From assembly GCF_000377405.1 (NCBI RefSeq), contig NZ_KB905024.1, positions 62,001-126,000 on the forward strand: a stretch of DNA of 64,000 nucleotides. The letters are read 5' to 3'. A program made the position numbers and the translations under genes. This DNA is from Thioalkalivibrio sp. ALE31. Its GTDB lineage: Bacteria; Pseudomonadota; Gammaproteobacteria; Ectothiorhodospirales; Ectothiorhodospiraceae. The notes below the pieces were generated by a model, which saw nothing but the letters and a program-made list of their open reading frames with translations, was not told where the DNA came from and ran no database searches. This document shows, one piece after another, positions 41,385 to 50,957 of the stretch; positions within the stretch are counted from its first letter, which is position 1; each line of letters begins with the position of its first letter.

Positions 41385-44243
41385 TTACAGGCGCTCGAGC
41401 AAGGCCTCGGCGTCCGCCCGCTGCGGGAATGCCTCGTGCGCCTCCAGCAGTTGCTGCAGACGCTCCGCGGCAGCTGCGGACTCGCCCTGTTCGCTTTCCG
41501 CCCAGGCCAGGTGGTACTGGATGCCCGGATCCTCCGGAGCCAGTTCGTGCGCGCGACCCAGGATATCCGCGGCCTCGGCCGGCTCGCCTGCGTGGATCAG
41601 CACCACGGCCAGCGTATCCAGCACCGGGGGCGCCTCCGGGGCCAGTTCGGCGGCCCGGCGCGCGTGCCCGAGCGCCTCTTCGGTCTCGCGTTCACGCAAG
41701 GTCCAGGCCAGGTTGTTGAGGGCAATCACGTCGTCCGCATCCTGCTCGACGATGCGGCGGTACGAGGCCACGGCGCCCGACTCGTCGCCCGTTGCCATTT
41801 GCTGCGCCGCATAGATGTGCCGGGTGGCCAGATCCTGCGGGTGCTCGTCGAGCCAGTCTTCCAGCGTGGCCTGGCCGGCCTCGAACTCGCCGGATTCCCG
41901 TTGCGCTCGGGCCAGTTCATGGACCCAGTCCCGGCGCTGGCCACCCGGGTCCGCCAGCGCGGCCCGGTAATGCCGCACGGCGGCCGCGGGATCATCCCGC
42001 TGCAGGGCCGCACGTCCCAGCAGGGCCTGGACCTCGCTACGATCCTCGAAGCGTTCTTCCAGCCGCTGCAGATGCGGCCGGGCGTCCTCCGTGCGCTCCT
42101 GGTTGACCAGCCCTCGAGCCAGCAGCACGCGGGCCCGGTAATGTTCCGGTTGGCGTTCCAGCAGCTCGCGCAGCGTGGCCTCGGTGGCGGCCTCGTCACC
42201 GGCCTGCGCATGCGCGCGGGCCAGGGCAAGCCGAAGGTTCACATTGTCCGGCGCCTGCCCGACGGCCGCCTCGAGACTGGCGACCGCGGCATCGGGCCGA
42301 TTGAGCGTCTGCTGGACATCGGCCAGCGCATACAGCAGGTCGGGATTGTCCGGATGATGTTCACTCGCGGCCTCGAGCGTCTCCAGTGCCTGCTCGGGGC
42401 GGCCGCCCTGGAGCTGGATCTGGGCCAGCGCGAGATGCGGTGGCAGCATCTCGGGCTGTGACTCGATCGCCACCCGAAACCAGCGGGCGGCGCCCTGCTG
42501 GTCCCCGTCCTGGAGACTCAGATTGGCCAGGCGCTGCGCGGAGCGGGCATGCCCGGGGTGGCGATCCTGAATCGCTTCCAGGACCTCCCGTGCCGCGCCA
42601 CGGTTGCCGGCCTGCAATTCCAGGCTGGCAAGGTTCATCGCCACGGAGATATCGTCCGGGTCACGTTCGACCCCTTCGCGGAACGCGGCGCGCGCCTCGT
42701 CGGTCCGGCCCAGTCCCATCAGGGCGGCGCCCTGGAGACTCAGCGGGCCGGCGGCCTCCGGCTGCAGCTCCTGCAGGCGCTGGGCGCGTTCCAGCGCCTC
42801 GTCATAGCGACCCGCCTGCAGCAGGTAGAGCACCATGGTGGTATCGACCTGTTGCGCCGTAACCTCCCCGCCACCGGCGGCACGCATCACGTCCAGGCCT
42901 TCCTCGGTCTCGCCACCCCGGAGCAGCGCCACCGCCAGGAGTTCCTGCAGGCCCTGAGAGCCGGGGCTCGCGGCCACGGCATCGCGCAAGGCCTCGATCC
43001 CGGCATCGGAGTCACCGGCCACCAGCAGCAGGCGCCCGCGCAGCTCCGCCATGTCGGCGGAATCGCCGGTGTAGTCGCGGCTGACCCGGTCCACGAACCG
43101 CAGCGCATCCTCCACCCGATCCTGTTCCAGATAGATCGCGGTCAGGGTACGGATGCCCTGCAGCGATCCCGGGCTCTCCTGCACATGGCGGTTCAGGTTG
43201 TGCTCGGCCTGCTCCAGATTGCCCAGGCTGCGATGCGCCAGGCCAAGCCCCAGCAATGCGGGGCTGTAGGTGCGATTGCCGGCCACGGCCCGTTCGAAAC
43301 TCGCGCGCGCGTCGCTGTAGCGTTCCTCCTGCATCAGGAGCATCCCGTCCAGGTAATGCACGCCGGGATGCGACGAGCCACCCTGCATCAGGCCGTCGAC
43401 GTCCGCCCGCGCCCCTTCATAATCGCCGGCATTCAGGCGCACCATCGCGCGCGCCATGTAGTCACGTCCGGAAGCCGGGCGCACCTCGATGGCCCGGGTG
43501 AAGGCCTCTTCCGCGCCCTCGGGGTCGCCGGTAATACGGCGGTATTCACCCAGCAGGCTCCAGGCATGCGCCAGCTCGGGGTCCTGATCGAGCGCCTGTT
43601 CGAGCGACGCCATCGCCCGATCGGCATCACCCTCGGCCATCGCCAGATGAGCATGCGCCAGGGCCTGCAGCGGCGCCTGTTCGGCCGCATCGACCTGTGC
43701 CAGCTCGGCCTCCGCGGCGTCGCGCTCGCCCACGGCGGCAAAGGCGACCGCCCGCAGCGCGTGCAGCCGTGGCCGCTCCTCGGCGGCGAGATCCTCCGGC
43801 ACCGACTGCGCCCGGATCCGCGCGAAGCGGTCGGTCGCGAACCACGCCTCGGCCAGCGGCAGCGCCACCTGCGCCTCCGGGATACCGAGCGACTGCGCCC
43901 GTTCCAGCTGGCGGCGGGCCTCCTCGGGGTTGTCCAGCTGCAGATACACCACGCCAAGGCTGCGGCGCGTGGCCGGGGCATCGGTGTTCAGTTGCAGGGC
44001 GTTGCGATACTCGATGCGGGCGCCCCGGTAGTCCCCCTGCTCCTGCAGGGCCTGGGCACGGTCGAGGTAGTCCTGTTCGCTGGCCGTCCCGATCTGGTCA
44101 CAGCCCGCCAGGCCCACGCCGGTGGCCAGGACCACCGCCAGCGCCAGCGGCTTCAGGCGTCCCGGCAGTATCCCATTGTGACGGGACCGGGCCGGGCCGG
44201 ATGCTTGTTTCGTGTATCGGGTAGTCACCATGGTGTGCCTCAT
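41385..44243 (-). CDS. prsT: PEP-CTERM system TPR-repeat lipoprotein PrsT (TIGR02917)
   Basis: A 952-residue lipoprotein. A basic N-terminus leads to a lipobox LAGC with Cys48, then about 25 tetratricopeptide repeats fill the rest of the protein (for example EQDYLDRAQALQEQGDYRGA at the first). Family members are very large periplasmic TPR scaffolds in XrtA loci, assumed to hold EPS or PEP-CTERM assembly factors. The start ATG overlaps the prsR stop by four bases (ATGA). A nearer ATG (44231) gives a shorter n-region. A strong terminator follows. Confidence 0.93.
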   Translation of the reverse strand: MRHTMVTTRYTKQASGPARSRHNGILPGRLKPLALAVVLATGVGLAGCDQIGTASEQDYLDRAQALQEQGDYRGARIEYRNALQLNTDAPATRRSLGVVYLQLDNPEEARRQLERAQSLGIPEAQVALPLAEAWFATDRFARIRAQSVPEDLAAEERPRLHALRAVAFAAVGERDAAEAELAQVDAAEQAPLQALAHAHLAMAEGDADRAMASLEQALDQDPELAHAWSLLGEYRRITGDPEGAEEAFTRAIEVRPASGRDYMARAMVRLNAGDYEGARADVDGLMQGGSSHPGVHYLDGMLLMQEERYSDARASFERAVAGNRTYSPALLGLGLAHRSLGNLEQAEHNLNRHVQESPGSLQGIRTLTAIYLEQDRVEDALRFVDRVSRDYTGDSADMAELRGRLLLVAGDSDAGIEALRDAVAASPGSQGLQELLAVALLRGGETEEGLDVMRAAGGGEVTAQQVDTTMVLYLLQAGRYDEALERAQRLQELQPEAAGPLSLQGAALMGLGRTDEARAAFREGVERDPDDISVAMNLASLELQAGNRGAAREVLEAIQDRHPGHARSAQRLANLSLQDGDQQGAARWFRVAIESQPEMLPPHLALAQIQLQGGRPEQALETLEAASEHHPDNPDLLYALADVQQTLNRPDAAVASLEAAVGQAPDNVNLRLALARAHAQAGDEAATEATLRELLERQPEHYRARVLLARGLVNQERTEDARPHLQRLEERFEDRSEVQALLGRAALQRDDPAAAVRHYRAALADPGGQRRDWVHELARAQRESGEFEAGQATLEDWLDEHPQDLATRHIYAAQQMATGDESGAVASYRRIVEQDADDVIALNNLAWTLRERETEEALGHARRAAELAPEAPPVLDTLAVVLIHAGEPAEAADILGRAHELAPEDPGIQYHLAWAESEQGESAAAAERLQQLLEAHEAFPQRADAEALLERL

Positions 44244-45586
44244 CTGAGCCCGTACTTGTCGAGCAGGCCGTAGAGCGTTGGACGGGTAATGCCGAGGGTA
44301 TCGGCCGCCTGGGCGATGTTGCCGTTGCAGCGGCCCATCGCCTTGATCACGGACTGGTATTCGGCCCGGTCACGGGCCTCGCGCAGACGCTCCGGCGGCG
44401 CTTCCTGGTCGTGGTCCTCGAGCCCGAGGTCCTCCGCGGTCACCAGGTTGCCGTCGGCCATGATCACGGCGCGCCGGATCAGGTTTTCCATCTCGCGCAC
44501 ATTGCCGGGCCAAGGGTGGCCCTCGATCGCGCGCAGCGCGTCGGCGGTAAAACCGCGGCGCGGCTTGCCCTGCTCGCGCGCGAAGCGCTCCAGCAGGGCG
44601 TGGGCCAGCAGGGTCGCATCCCCCTGGCGTTCGCGCACCGGCGGGATGTCGATACTGATCTCGCTGATGCGATAGAACAGGTCTTCGCGGAAGTCGCCCG
44701 CCCGGATCAGGGCCTGGAGGTCCTGGTTGGTGGCGCCGATGATGCGGACATCCACCGGGATCTCGTTGCGCCCGCCGAGGCGCTCGACCGTGCGCTCCTG
44801 CAGGAAGCGCAGCAGCTTGGCCTGCAGGCTCTGCGGCAGGTCGCCGATCTCGTCCAGGAACAGCGTGCCCTTGTCGGCATGCTCGATCTTGCCAATGGTC
44901 TGGCGCGTCGCGCCGGTGAAGGCGCCCTTCTCGTAGCCGAACAGCTCGCTCTCCAGGAGGTTCTCCGGGATCGCGGCGCAGTTGATCGCGACGAAGCGCT
45001 CCTTCGCGCGGTTGCTGAGGTCGTGGACGGCGCGCGCCAGGACCTCTTTGCCGGTCCCGCTGTCGCCCAGCAGCAGGACGGTCGCGTCGGAGGGCGCCAC
45101 GCGCTCCACCATGCGGCAGACCTGCAGCATTTGCGGATCCGAGGTGATGATTCCGGACAGCGAAGAGGTGCTGCCACGGGCCAGCCGGCGGTTCTCCTCC
45201 TCGAGTTCGTACAAGCGAGCGGCGCGGTCCACGATCAGGCGCAGGAGCTCGGCATCCACGGGCTTGATGTAGAAATCGTAGGCCCCCAGGGCGACGGCCT
45301 TCAGCGCGTTCTCGCGATCGTCATTGCCGGTGACCACGATCACCTTGACCCCGGGGTTGAACGCCAGGATCTCCTCCAGCAGCGCGAGGCCCTCGGTGGC
45401 GTTGGCCGGGTCGGGGGGCAGGCCGAGGTCCAGGGTGACCAGCTCGGGCTCGTGCCGGCGCATATGCGCCATCGCGCTCGCGCGATCCTGGGCCTGCAGG
45501 ATCTCGTAGCCGTCCAGGCACCAGCGCAACTGGCTTTGCAGGCCGGCGTCATCCTCGACAATCAGCAGCTTGAGCATCGACTCCAT
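44240..45586 (-). CDS. prsR: Sigma-54-dependent response regulator PrsR (TIGR02915)
   Basis: A 448-residue NtrC-type activator. The receiver domain has the acidic pair in LLIVEDDAG (~12), the phosphoacceptor Asp53 in TLDLGLPP and the conserved Lys in FYIKPVD. The AAA+ domain has Walker A GDSGTGKEVLA (~170) and the sigma-54 contact loop GAFTGA (~225). The C-terminal Fis-type helix-turn-helix (NIAQAADTLGITRPTLYGLL) binds DNA. It should activate the RpoN promoter at 39411-39428. Starts at 45586 (MESM) and 45577 (MLKLL) are both plausible. Confidence 0.95.
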   Translation of the reverse strand: MESMLKLLIVEDDAGLQSQLRWCLDGYEILQAQDRASAMAHMRRHEPELVTLDLGLPPDPANATEGLALLEEILAFNPGVKVIVVTGNDDRENALKAVALGAYDFYIKPVDAELLRLIVDRAARLYELEEENRRLARGSTSSLSGIITSDPQMLQVCRMVERVAPSDATVLLLGDSGTGKEVLARAVHDLSNRAKERFVAINCAAIPENLLESELFGYEKGAFTGATRQTIGKIEHADKGTLFLDEIGDLPQSLQAKLLRFLQERTVERLGGRNEIPVDVRIIGATNQDLQALIRAGDFREDLFYRISEISIDIPPVRERQGDATLLAHALLERFAREQGKPRRGFTADALRAIEGHPWPGNVREMENLIRRAVIMADGNLVTAEDLGLEDHDQEAPPERLREARDRAEYQSVIKAMGRCNGNIAQAADTLGITRPTLYGLLDKYGLR

Positions 45587-45638
45587 TACTTTGCACCCGG
45601 CCCCGCGAGGACGTGATGGTGAACGGCACGAAGACGCC

Positions 45639-47690
45639 TCATGTGCCGTACCGTGGCAGACGCAGCGTGAAGGCGGTCCCCTCGCCAACGCGGCTGGATA
45701 CATCGATCCGCCCACCCATCCGGACCACCAGGTCCCGGGCCTCGTACAGGCCAATGCCCATGCCGGCGTTTCCCTTGGTGGTCTGGAAGGGGCGGAAGAG
45801 CCGCCGCCGGACGAAGTCCTCGTCCATGCCCGCCCCGTTGTCCTCGATTTCGATGATGGCCCATTGATCCCGGGTTTTCAGGGTCATGGTTATATCGCCG
45901 TTATCCGGCGTGGCCTCCTGTGCATTCCGCACCAGGTGCAGCAGCACATTCCGCAGTGCGTCGCGGTTTCCGAGGACTCCGGCGCTGGCCTCGACCGTGA
46001 CCCGGGGCACCGGCCGAACCTCGCGGCTGTCGTGCGCGACCTCCTCCAGCAGGGCGTCCACCTCGATCGCCTGACGCGGGCTGTCGGCCCCCGGCTGGGC
46101 CTTGCGCAGCTGGGCCAGGGTGCGCTCCAGGCGCTCGCGGGCATGGCCCACGGTGCGGAAGGCATCCGCCACGAACTCGGGATTGTCGCGGTGGCGCTCG
46201 GCGTTGGCGCTGATCAGGGACAACTGGGCGGAGACGTTCTTGAGGTCGTGGACCAGGAACGCCGCCAGTCGATGGAAGGTCTCGAACTGGCGTGCCTCCA
46301 GCAGGGCCTCGTCGGTCTGGACCAGCGCCACGTACACCGCGAGCTGGCGACCCGCGGTCTTCAGCAGATCGCGCTCCTCCCAGTCGATGCGATGCCGCGC
46401 CCGCGGCTGGGCCAGCACGACAAACCCCTCCAGGCCATCGCTTTTCAGCAGCGGCACCACGGCCCAGTGGCGCGGGTTGTCCACCAGCCAGGCCGGCAGC
46501 TCCAGCCCGTGATAGAACGCCGGATCGCGGCGAAACTCGTCGATGTCGATCACCCAGCCGGAGCGCATCAGGAATGCCACCAGGGGATCGTCCGGTTCCA
46601 GCGCCGGGTACTCCGGCTCGCCCAGGTTCAGCACGCCGTCGAGGGCAAAGCGGCCGTCGTCGCGATGGACCCAGAGCAGGCCACCGGGGCTCTCGACCAG
46701 CTCGCCGATGGCCTGGATCGCCCGCTGCCGGAACGGGGTCTCGTCATCGGTCTGCGCGAGGGTTCCGGTAAAGCGCAGCCATTCCTGGCGGTAGTCGTAG
46801 CGGTAGTTGAAGAAGTGCTTGGCCAGCCATACCCGCAGCTGGGCGCGGACGCTGCCGGAGAAGAGCACCACCGCCAGCAGCAGCACCGCCCCGAACAGGA
46901 GGGTCACCTGCAGCAGGGCACCCAGGTCGCCCCCGTGGTGGCGCAGGTAGTAGCCCGCGCCGCCGACCGCCAGCAGGTACAGCCCGGCCCCGATCAGCGA
47001 CGCGGTGTGAAACAGCAGGTGGCGCGAAACCGTGGGCCCCTCGCGCTGCGGCAGGCGCCGGCTCACCGAAATTGCCAGTAGCGGGACCACCAGCGCATTC
47101 ACGAACCCGCGGGCCTGCCAGGACGGGCTGTCGATGGTCTGGAACAGCACCAGGTCCGCGAACAGGAACAGGTCGAAGGCGAACAGGCCGCCCAGGCCCA
47201 GGCACAGGAACTTGATCTCCCAGCGATTCTGCGGCGGCGTGTTGCGGTAAACCTGCTCCACCAGCACCAGCCCGGCGATCGCCATCAGCAATGTGGCCAG
47301 CCCCGGCCAGATCGCGCCCAGCAACTGCGGCCACAGCATCGGCACCAGGATGAACAGCAGAAAGGCCGCAACACCACTGGCCCACCAGCGCAGGGCGCGC
47401 GGATCGACCCCCGGGCGGCTTCCACTGCCCGCGAGCAACGCCAGCAGGAGTGCGAACCAGCCGGCATTGCGCGCCACCTCCATCACGCCGCCGGAGATCG
47501 CCGCGCTGGTCCCGTACTGCCAGGCGAGAAAACCGAGGTAGCCCGCCCAGCCCACCGACAGCAACGCGGCCAGGACCACCCACAGGCCCGAGGGCCGGTT
47601 GCGCCAGCGCACCAGCGTCACCACCGCCAGCACCAGGAACGCCAGTGCCGCTGTCAGGTAGCCGATCGCGGCCAGGGGAACACTGGTCAT
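45639..47690 (-). CDS. prsK: PEP-CTERM system sensor histidine kinase PrsK (TIGR02916)
   Basis: A 683-residue membrane kinase. About nine hydrophobic helices fill residues 1-290. A GAF-like domain follows (~310-460), then the H-box FLVHDLKNVSAQL (~485). The ATPase has the N-box HLVRNAQEA (~585), DNGAGMD (~625) and GNAGMGIGLYEARDL (~650). It phosphorylates PrsR; the signal is unknown. It starts 7 bp after the sugar transferase stop and lies 52 bp before prsR, so the chain sugar transferase-prsK-prsR-prsT is one operon. Confidence 0.94.
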   Translation of the reverse strand: MTSVPLAAIGYLTAALAFLVLAVVTLVRWRNRPSGLWVVLAALLSVGWAGYLGFLAWQYGTSAAISGGVMEVARNAGWFALLLALLAGSGSRPGVDPRALRWWASGVAAFLLFILVPMLWPQLLGAIWPGLATLLMAIAGLVLVEQVYRNTPPQNRWEIKFLCLGLGGLFAFDLFLFADLVLFQTIDSPSWQARGFVNALVVPLLAISVSRRLPQREGPTVSRHLLFHTASLIGAGLYLLAVGGAGYYLRHHGGDLGALLQVTLLFGAVLLLAVVLFSGSVRAQLRVWLAKHFFNYRYDYRQEWLRFTGTLAQTDDETPFRQRAIQAIGELVESPGGLLWVHRDDGRFALDGVLNLGEPEYPALEPDDPLVAFLMRSGWVIDIDEFRRDPAFYHGLELPAWLVDNPRHWAVVPLLKSDGLEGFVVLAQPRARHRIDWEERDLLKTAGRQLAVYVALVQTDEALLEARQFETFHRLAAFLVHDLKNVSAQLSLISANAERHRDNPEFVADAFRTVGHARERLERTLAQLRKAQPGADSPRQAIEVDALLEEVAHDSREVRPVPRVTVEASAGVLGNRDALRNVLLHLVRNAQEATPDNGDITMTLKTRDQWAIIEIEDNGAGMDEDFVRRRLFRPFQTTKGNAGMGIGLYEARDLVVRMGGRIDVSSRVGEGTAFTLRLPRYGT

Positions 47691-47697
47691 TACGGGA

Positions 47698-49092
47698 TCA
47701 GCGCGCGCCGCGGCCGAACAGGACGACCTTGACCGTCTCGATCAGGATCAGGACATCCAGGAACAGGGTGTGATTCTTCACGTAGTAAAGGTCGTACTGC
47801 AGCTTCTGCCGCGCGTCCTCGACCGAGGCCCCGTAGGGGTAGCGCACCTGCGCCCAGCCGGTAATGCCGGGGCGGATCGAGTGGCGCGCCGGGAAATAGG
47901 GAATCTGCTCGGTCAGTTGCTCGACGAACACGGGCCGCTCCGGGCGCGGCCCGACGAACGACATGCTGCCCTGGAACACGTTGATCACCTGCGGCAGCTC
48001 GTCGATACGCAGCTTGCGGATAATGCGCCCCACGCGGGTCACGCGGTCGTCGTCGCGCACCGCCCAGCGCGCCACGCCATCGACTTCGGCGTCTTCGCGC
48101 ATGCTGCGGAACTTGCAGACCTCGAATGGCACATTCCCCAGCCCCACGCGCGTCTGCCAGTAGAACACCGGGCCGCGGCTTTCCAGCTTGATGGCCAGGG
48201 CGGTGACCAGCATCACCGGCAGGGTGGCCAGCAGCAGCGTCGAACTGGCCAGCACGTCGAAGGTCCGCTTGATGGCGTTGCGGGACCAGTGCTGGCGGAA
48301 CCCCTCGCCGAAGATCAGCCAGCTGGCGTTCAGCGAGTCCAGTTGCACCCGCTGCTGTTCACGCTCGAAGAAACTGGACACATCGGTGACAGCCACCCCG
48401 TTCAGCTTGCACTCGAGCAGCTGCCGGACGGGCAGGTTGCCCCGTCGGTCGCGGATGGCGACCACGATCTCGTGGGCCCGAAACTCGCGCGCCATCTCCA
48501 GCAGACTCGCATCGCAGCCCAGCTGTAACTGGCGCGCCGGATCCTGCGCGCAGTCCTTCTCGCCCTCGGTGGCGATGTAGCCCAGCACCCGGAACGGCAG
48601 GTCGTCCGGGGCCTTGTCCGCGTGGACCGTCTCGATCGCGCGGGCCCGGCTGCCGGTACCCAGCACCAGGATGCGGCGCTTGAAGGCGTCGGCGTCGGAG
48701 AAATTGCACCAGAGGGTGCGCTCGGCAACCAGCCCGGTCAGCAACAGCAGCACGCCGCCGCCGACCGCCGTTGGCGAAAAGAGCGCCGCCGGCACCAGGG
48801 CCCCATACAGGAGCAGCAGCCCGCCCACGAACAGCAGCGCCGGCACCAGGCGCAACAGGGAGCGCAGCGTGCTGCGGGTGGCCAGATAGTCCGACTCGTA
48901 CAGGCCCGCCAGGGTGAGCACCAGCAGGACGACCAGCGTCGCCGCCACCAGCTCCGGGTCCAGCAGGCTGAGGGCCTCCGGCTGAAAGGGTGGCAAGGTC
49001 AGCACCAGGTACAGGCACAGATACGCCACCAGCAGTTCGGCGGCCGCGAGCATCAGCACGCGGCGGCGTATGTAGTGACCGAAGATGCGCAC
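47698..49092 (-). CDS. Initiating polyprenyl-phosphate sugar transferase, PEP-CTERM associated (TIGR03013)
   Basis: A 464-residue WbaP/EpsB-type phosphoglycosyl transferase. Four N-terminal membrane helices (~10-125) precede a CoA-binding-like Rossmann domain (VLGTGSRARAIE, ~145). A further membrane segment (TLLLATLPVMLVTALAIKL, ~285) leads into the catalytic domain, with YWQTRVGLGN, CKFRSMREDAE (~325) and LPQVINVFQGSMSFVGPRP (~375). It loads the first sugar phosphate onto undecaprenyl phosphate and so starts the EPS unit. Confidence 0.94.
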   Translation of the reverse strand: MRIFGHYIRRRVLMLAAAELLVAYLCLYLVLTLPPFQPEALSLLDPELVAATLVVLLVLTLAGLYESDYLATRSTLRSLLRLVPALLFVGGLLLLYGALVPAALFSPTAVGGGVLLLLTGLVAERTLWCNFSDADAFKRRILVLGTGSRARAIETVHADKAPDDLPFRVLGYIATEGEKDCAQDPARQLQLGCDASLLEMAREFRAHEIVVAIRDRRGNLPVRQLLECKLNGVAVTDVSSFFEREQQRVQLDSLNASWLIFGEGFRQHWSRNAIKRTFDVLASSTLLLATLPVMLVTALAIKLESRGPVFYWQTRVGLGNVPFEVCKFRSMREDAEVDGVARWAVRDDDRVTRVGRIIRKLRIDELPQVINVFQGSMSFVGPRPERPVFVEQLTEQIPYFPARHSIRPGITGWAQVRYPYGASVEDARQKLQYDLYYVKNHTLFLDVLILIETVKVVLFGRGAR

Positions 49093-49250
49093 AACTAGCC
49101 CTCTCGCCGAGGCGCTTGCGCAGCGGGGTTGTGCGTCCTTGTCAGGGGGTCCATGTCTACCGTCCCCGATCCCGCAGCGTGGCGGCGACGGCTCCCCGGC
49201 GGCGCCTCAGCGCCGCGCGCCCGGAACCCGCCCGTCGCGCCCCGGGCTCG

Positions 49251-49886
49251 TCAGAAGCGTCGTTCCGGAATGATCAGCGTGTCGCCGGGCAGCATGTCCA
49301 CGTTGGCCGAGATGTCGCCGCCGTTCACCAGGTCGTCCAGGCGCACCCGGTACTGCTTGCGCTCGCCGTCCTCGTTGCGCACGATCACCGCGCGATTGCC
49401 GGCCGCGAAGTCGGTGATACCGCCCACCGCGATCATCACGTCCATCACGCTCATCTCCTCGCGGTACTGCAGCGCCTGCGGCTCCGCAGCCTGCCCGATC
49501 ACCCGGATCTGGCGGCTGTAGGGCCCGGCGAAGCCGGTCACCATCACCGTGACGATCGGATCGCGCAGGAACCGGGAGAGCTCCTCCTCCATCGCCCGCG
49601 CCAGTTCGGTGGGCGTCTGGCCGCTGGCCTGGACATCCTCGACCAGCGGGGTGGTGATCTGCCCGTCCGGGCGTACGGATACGCCGGTGGAGAGATCCGG
49701 ATTGCCACGCACAGACACCTGCAGGGAGTCCCCGGGACCGATGATGTACTGCTCGATCACCGTGCGCTCGATGGAGGTCGGGGCATCCGGAAAATCGGTC
49801 GTGGCGCAGCCACCCAGGATCAGGGCCGGCAGCAGGAAGGCGAACCCGAACTTCGGCCCGACCTTTGAAGCATGGATCAGGGACAT
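49251..49886 (-). CDS. Polysaccharide export lipoprotein, XrtA system (TIGR03027, Wza-like)
   Basis: A 211-residue lipoprotein with lipobox LGGC at Cys27. The poly-export domain starts QYIIGPGDSLQVSVRGNPDLS (in part, ~50), and SLBB-type beta-grasp repeats follow (VIGQAAEPQALQYREEMSVM). It is the outer-membrane or periplasmic part of the EPS export channel. It is the first gene of the leftward block but is separated by 158 bp from the sugar transferase. The 252-bp gap to the divergent ydcF gene should hold its promoter; I find no sigma-54 element there. Confidence 0.92.
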   Translation of the reverse strand: MSLIHASKVGPKFGFAFLLPALILGGCATTDFPDAPTSIERTVIEQYIIGPGDSLQVSVRGNPDLSTGVSVRPDGQITTPLVEDVQASGQTPTELARAMEEELSRFLRDPIVTVMVTGFAGPYSRQIRVIGQAAEPQALQYREEMSVMDVMIAVGGITDFAAGNRAVIVRNEDGERKQYRVRLDDLVNGGDISANVDMLPGDTLIIPERRF

Positions 49887-50138
49887 CGCGACTCCCCCTT
49901 GGACATTTCTGGCGGTTGTTTGGAGGCTTCACCCGACCGGGAACCGGGCCCGCACCGCACCCCGAAGGCCGCGATACCTGGCTACGCTTACCGGGAATAC
50001 CGGATTCCACAAGCAACTTGATGTTAGGCCCCGGTTGTGAACAGAGTCCACGTAAGGCCTTCATTCCCGGCGGCTCCTGACTAACGTTCGTGTTACGGCG
50101 CCGCCGGGCCGTCCTGCTACCGCCAACAAGGATGCCCC

Positions 50139-50915
50139 GTGGATTTTCTGTCGCTGCGTTTTCTGGCCGACTGGCTGCTGCTCCCGCCCAGCGGGCCGCT
50201 GCTGCTGGCCCTGGCGGGCCTGCTGCTGATGCGCACCCTCGCGGGCAAGGCGCTGCTGATCACCGGGCTCCTGCTGACCTACGCCTTCAGCCTCCCGCCC
50301 GTCAGCCACGCCCTGATGGCCCCGTTGCAGGCGCCGTGGTCACCCCCCGACGCGGCGGCGCTGGAACGCGCCGAGGCGATCGTCGTGCTGGGCGCCGGCT
50401 ACCGCAGCGGTGCCGTCGAGTTCTCCGGCGAGACGGTGAACGACCTGGCCCTGGTGCGCCTGCGCTATGCCGCGGCCCTGCACCGGCGCACCGGCCTGCC
50501 GGTGGTCGCCACCGGCGGCGGCCCGGACGATCGGGAACCGGAGGCCCGCTGGATGGCCGAGGTGCTGGAGGAGTTCGGGGTATCGCCGGTGTGGCAGGAA
50601 CCTCAGGCGCGCGACACGCAAGGCAATGCCCGCCACTCGGCCGCGCTGCTGCAGGAACACGGCCTGCAACGCGTGCTGCTGGTCACCCATGCCCACCACC
50701 TGCCGCGCGCCACGGCCGCGTTCGAACGCGCCGGGCTGGAGCCCATCCCGGCGCCAACCGGGGCGTTCGTCGCGCATGACACGCGGCTGTCGTTAGGCGC
50801 CTTCAAACCCCAGGCTAACGCCATGCGCACGAGCTGGCTCGCCATGCACGAGTACCTCGGTATTCTGTGGTATCGCTGGCAATACGGCCGTCACCCGGCA
50901 CCATCCGGCCCCTGA
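50139..50915 (+). CDS. YdcF/ElyC-family DUF218 membrane protein
   Basis: A 258-residue protein. Two N-terminal membrane helices (~10-55) are followed by a DUF218 domain: AIVVLGAGYRSG (~83), PVVATGGGPDD (~125) and RNLRRATxGN-type ARDTQGNARHSA (~165), then VLLVTHAHHLPRA. ElyC and related proteins affect peptidoglycan and the undecaprenyl-phosphate pool, which would fit an EPS locus (inference). The enzyme activity is not established. Confidence 0.85.
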   Translation: MDFLSLRFLADWLLLPPSGPLLLALAGLLLMRTLAGKALLITGLLLTYAFSLPPVSHALMAPLQAPWSPPDAAALERAEAIVVLGAGYRSGAVEFSGETVNDLALVRLRYAAALHRRTGLPVVATGGGPDDREPEARWMAEVLEEFGVSPVWQEPQARDTQGNARHSAALLQEHGLQRVLLVTHAHHLPRATAAFERAGLEPIPAPTGAFVAHDTRLSLGAFKPQANAMRTSWLAMHEYLGILWYRWQYGRHPAPSGP

Positions 50916-50957
50916 CGCGCCCCGCCAGCCCCAACCCACAGCGACCGGGGGCAATGG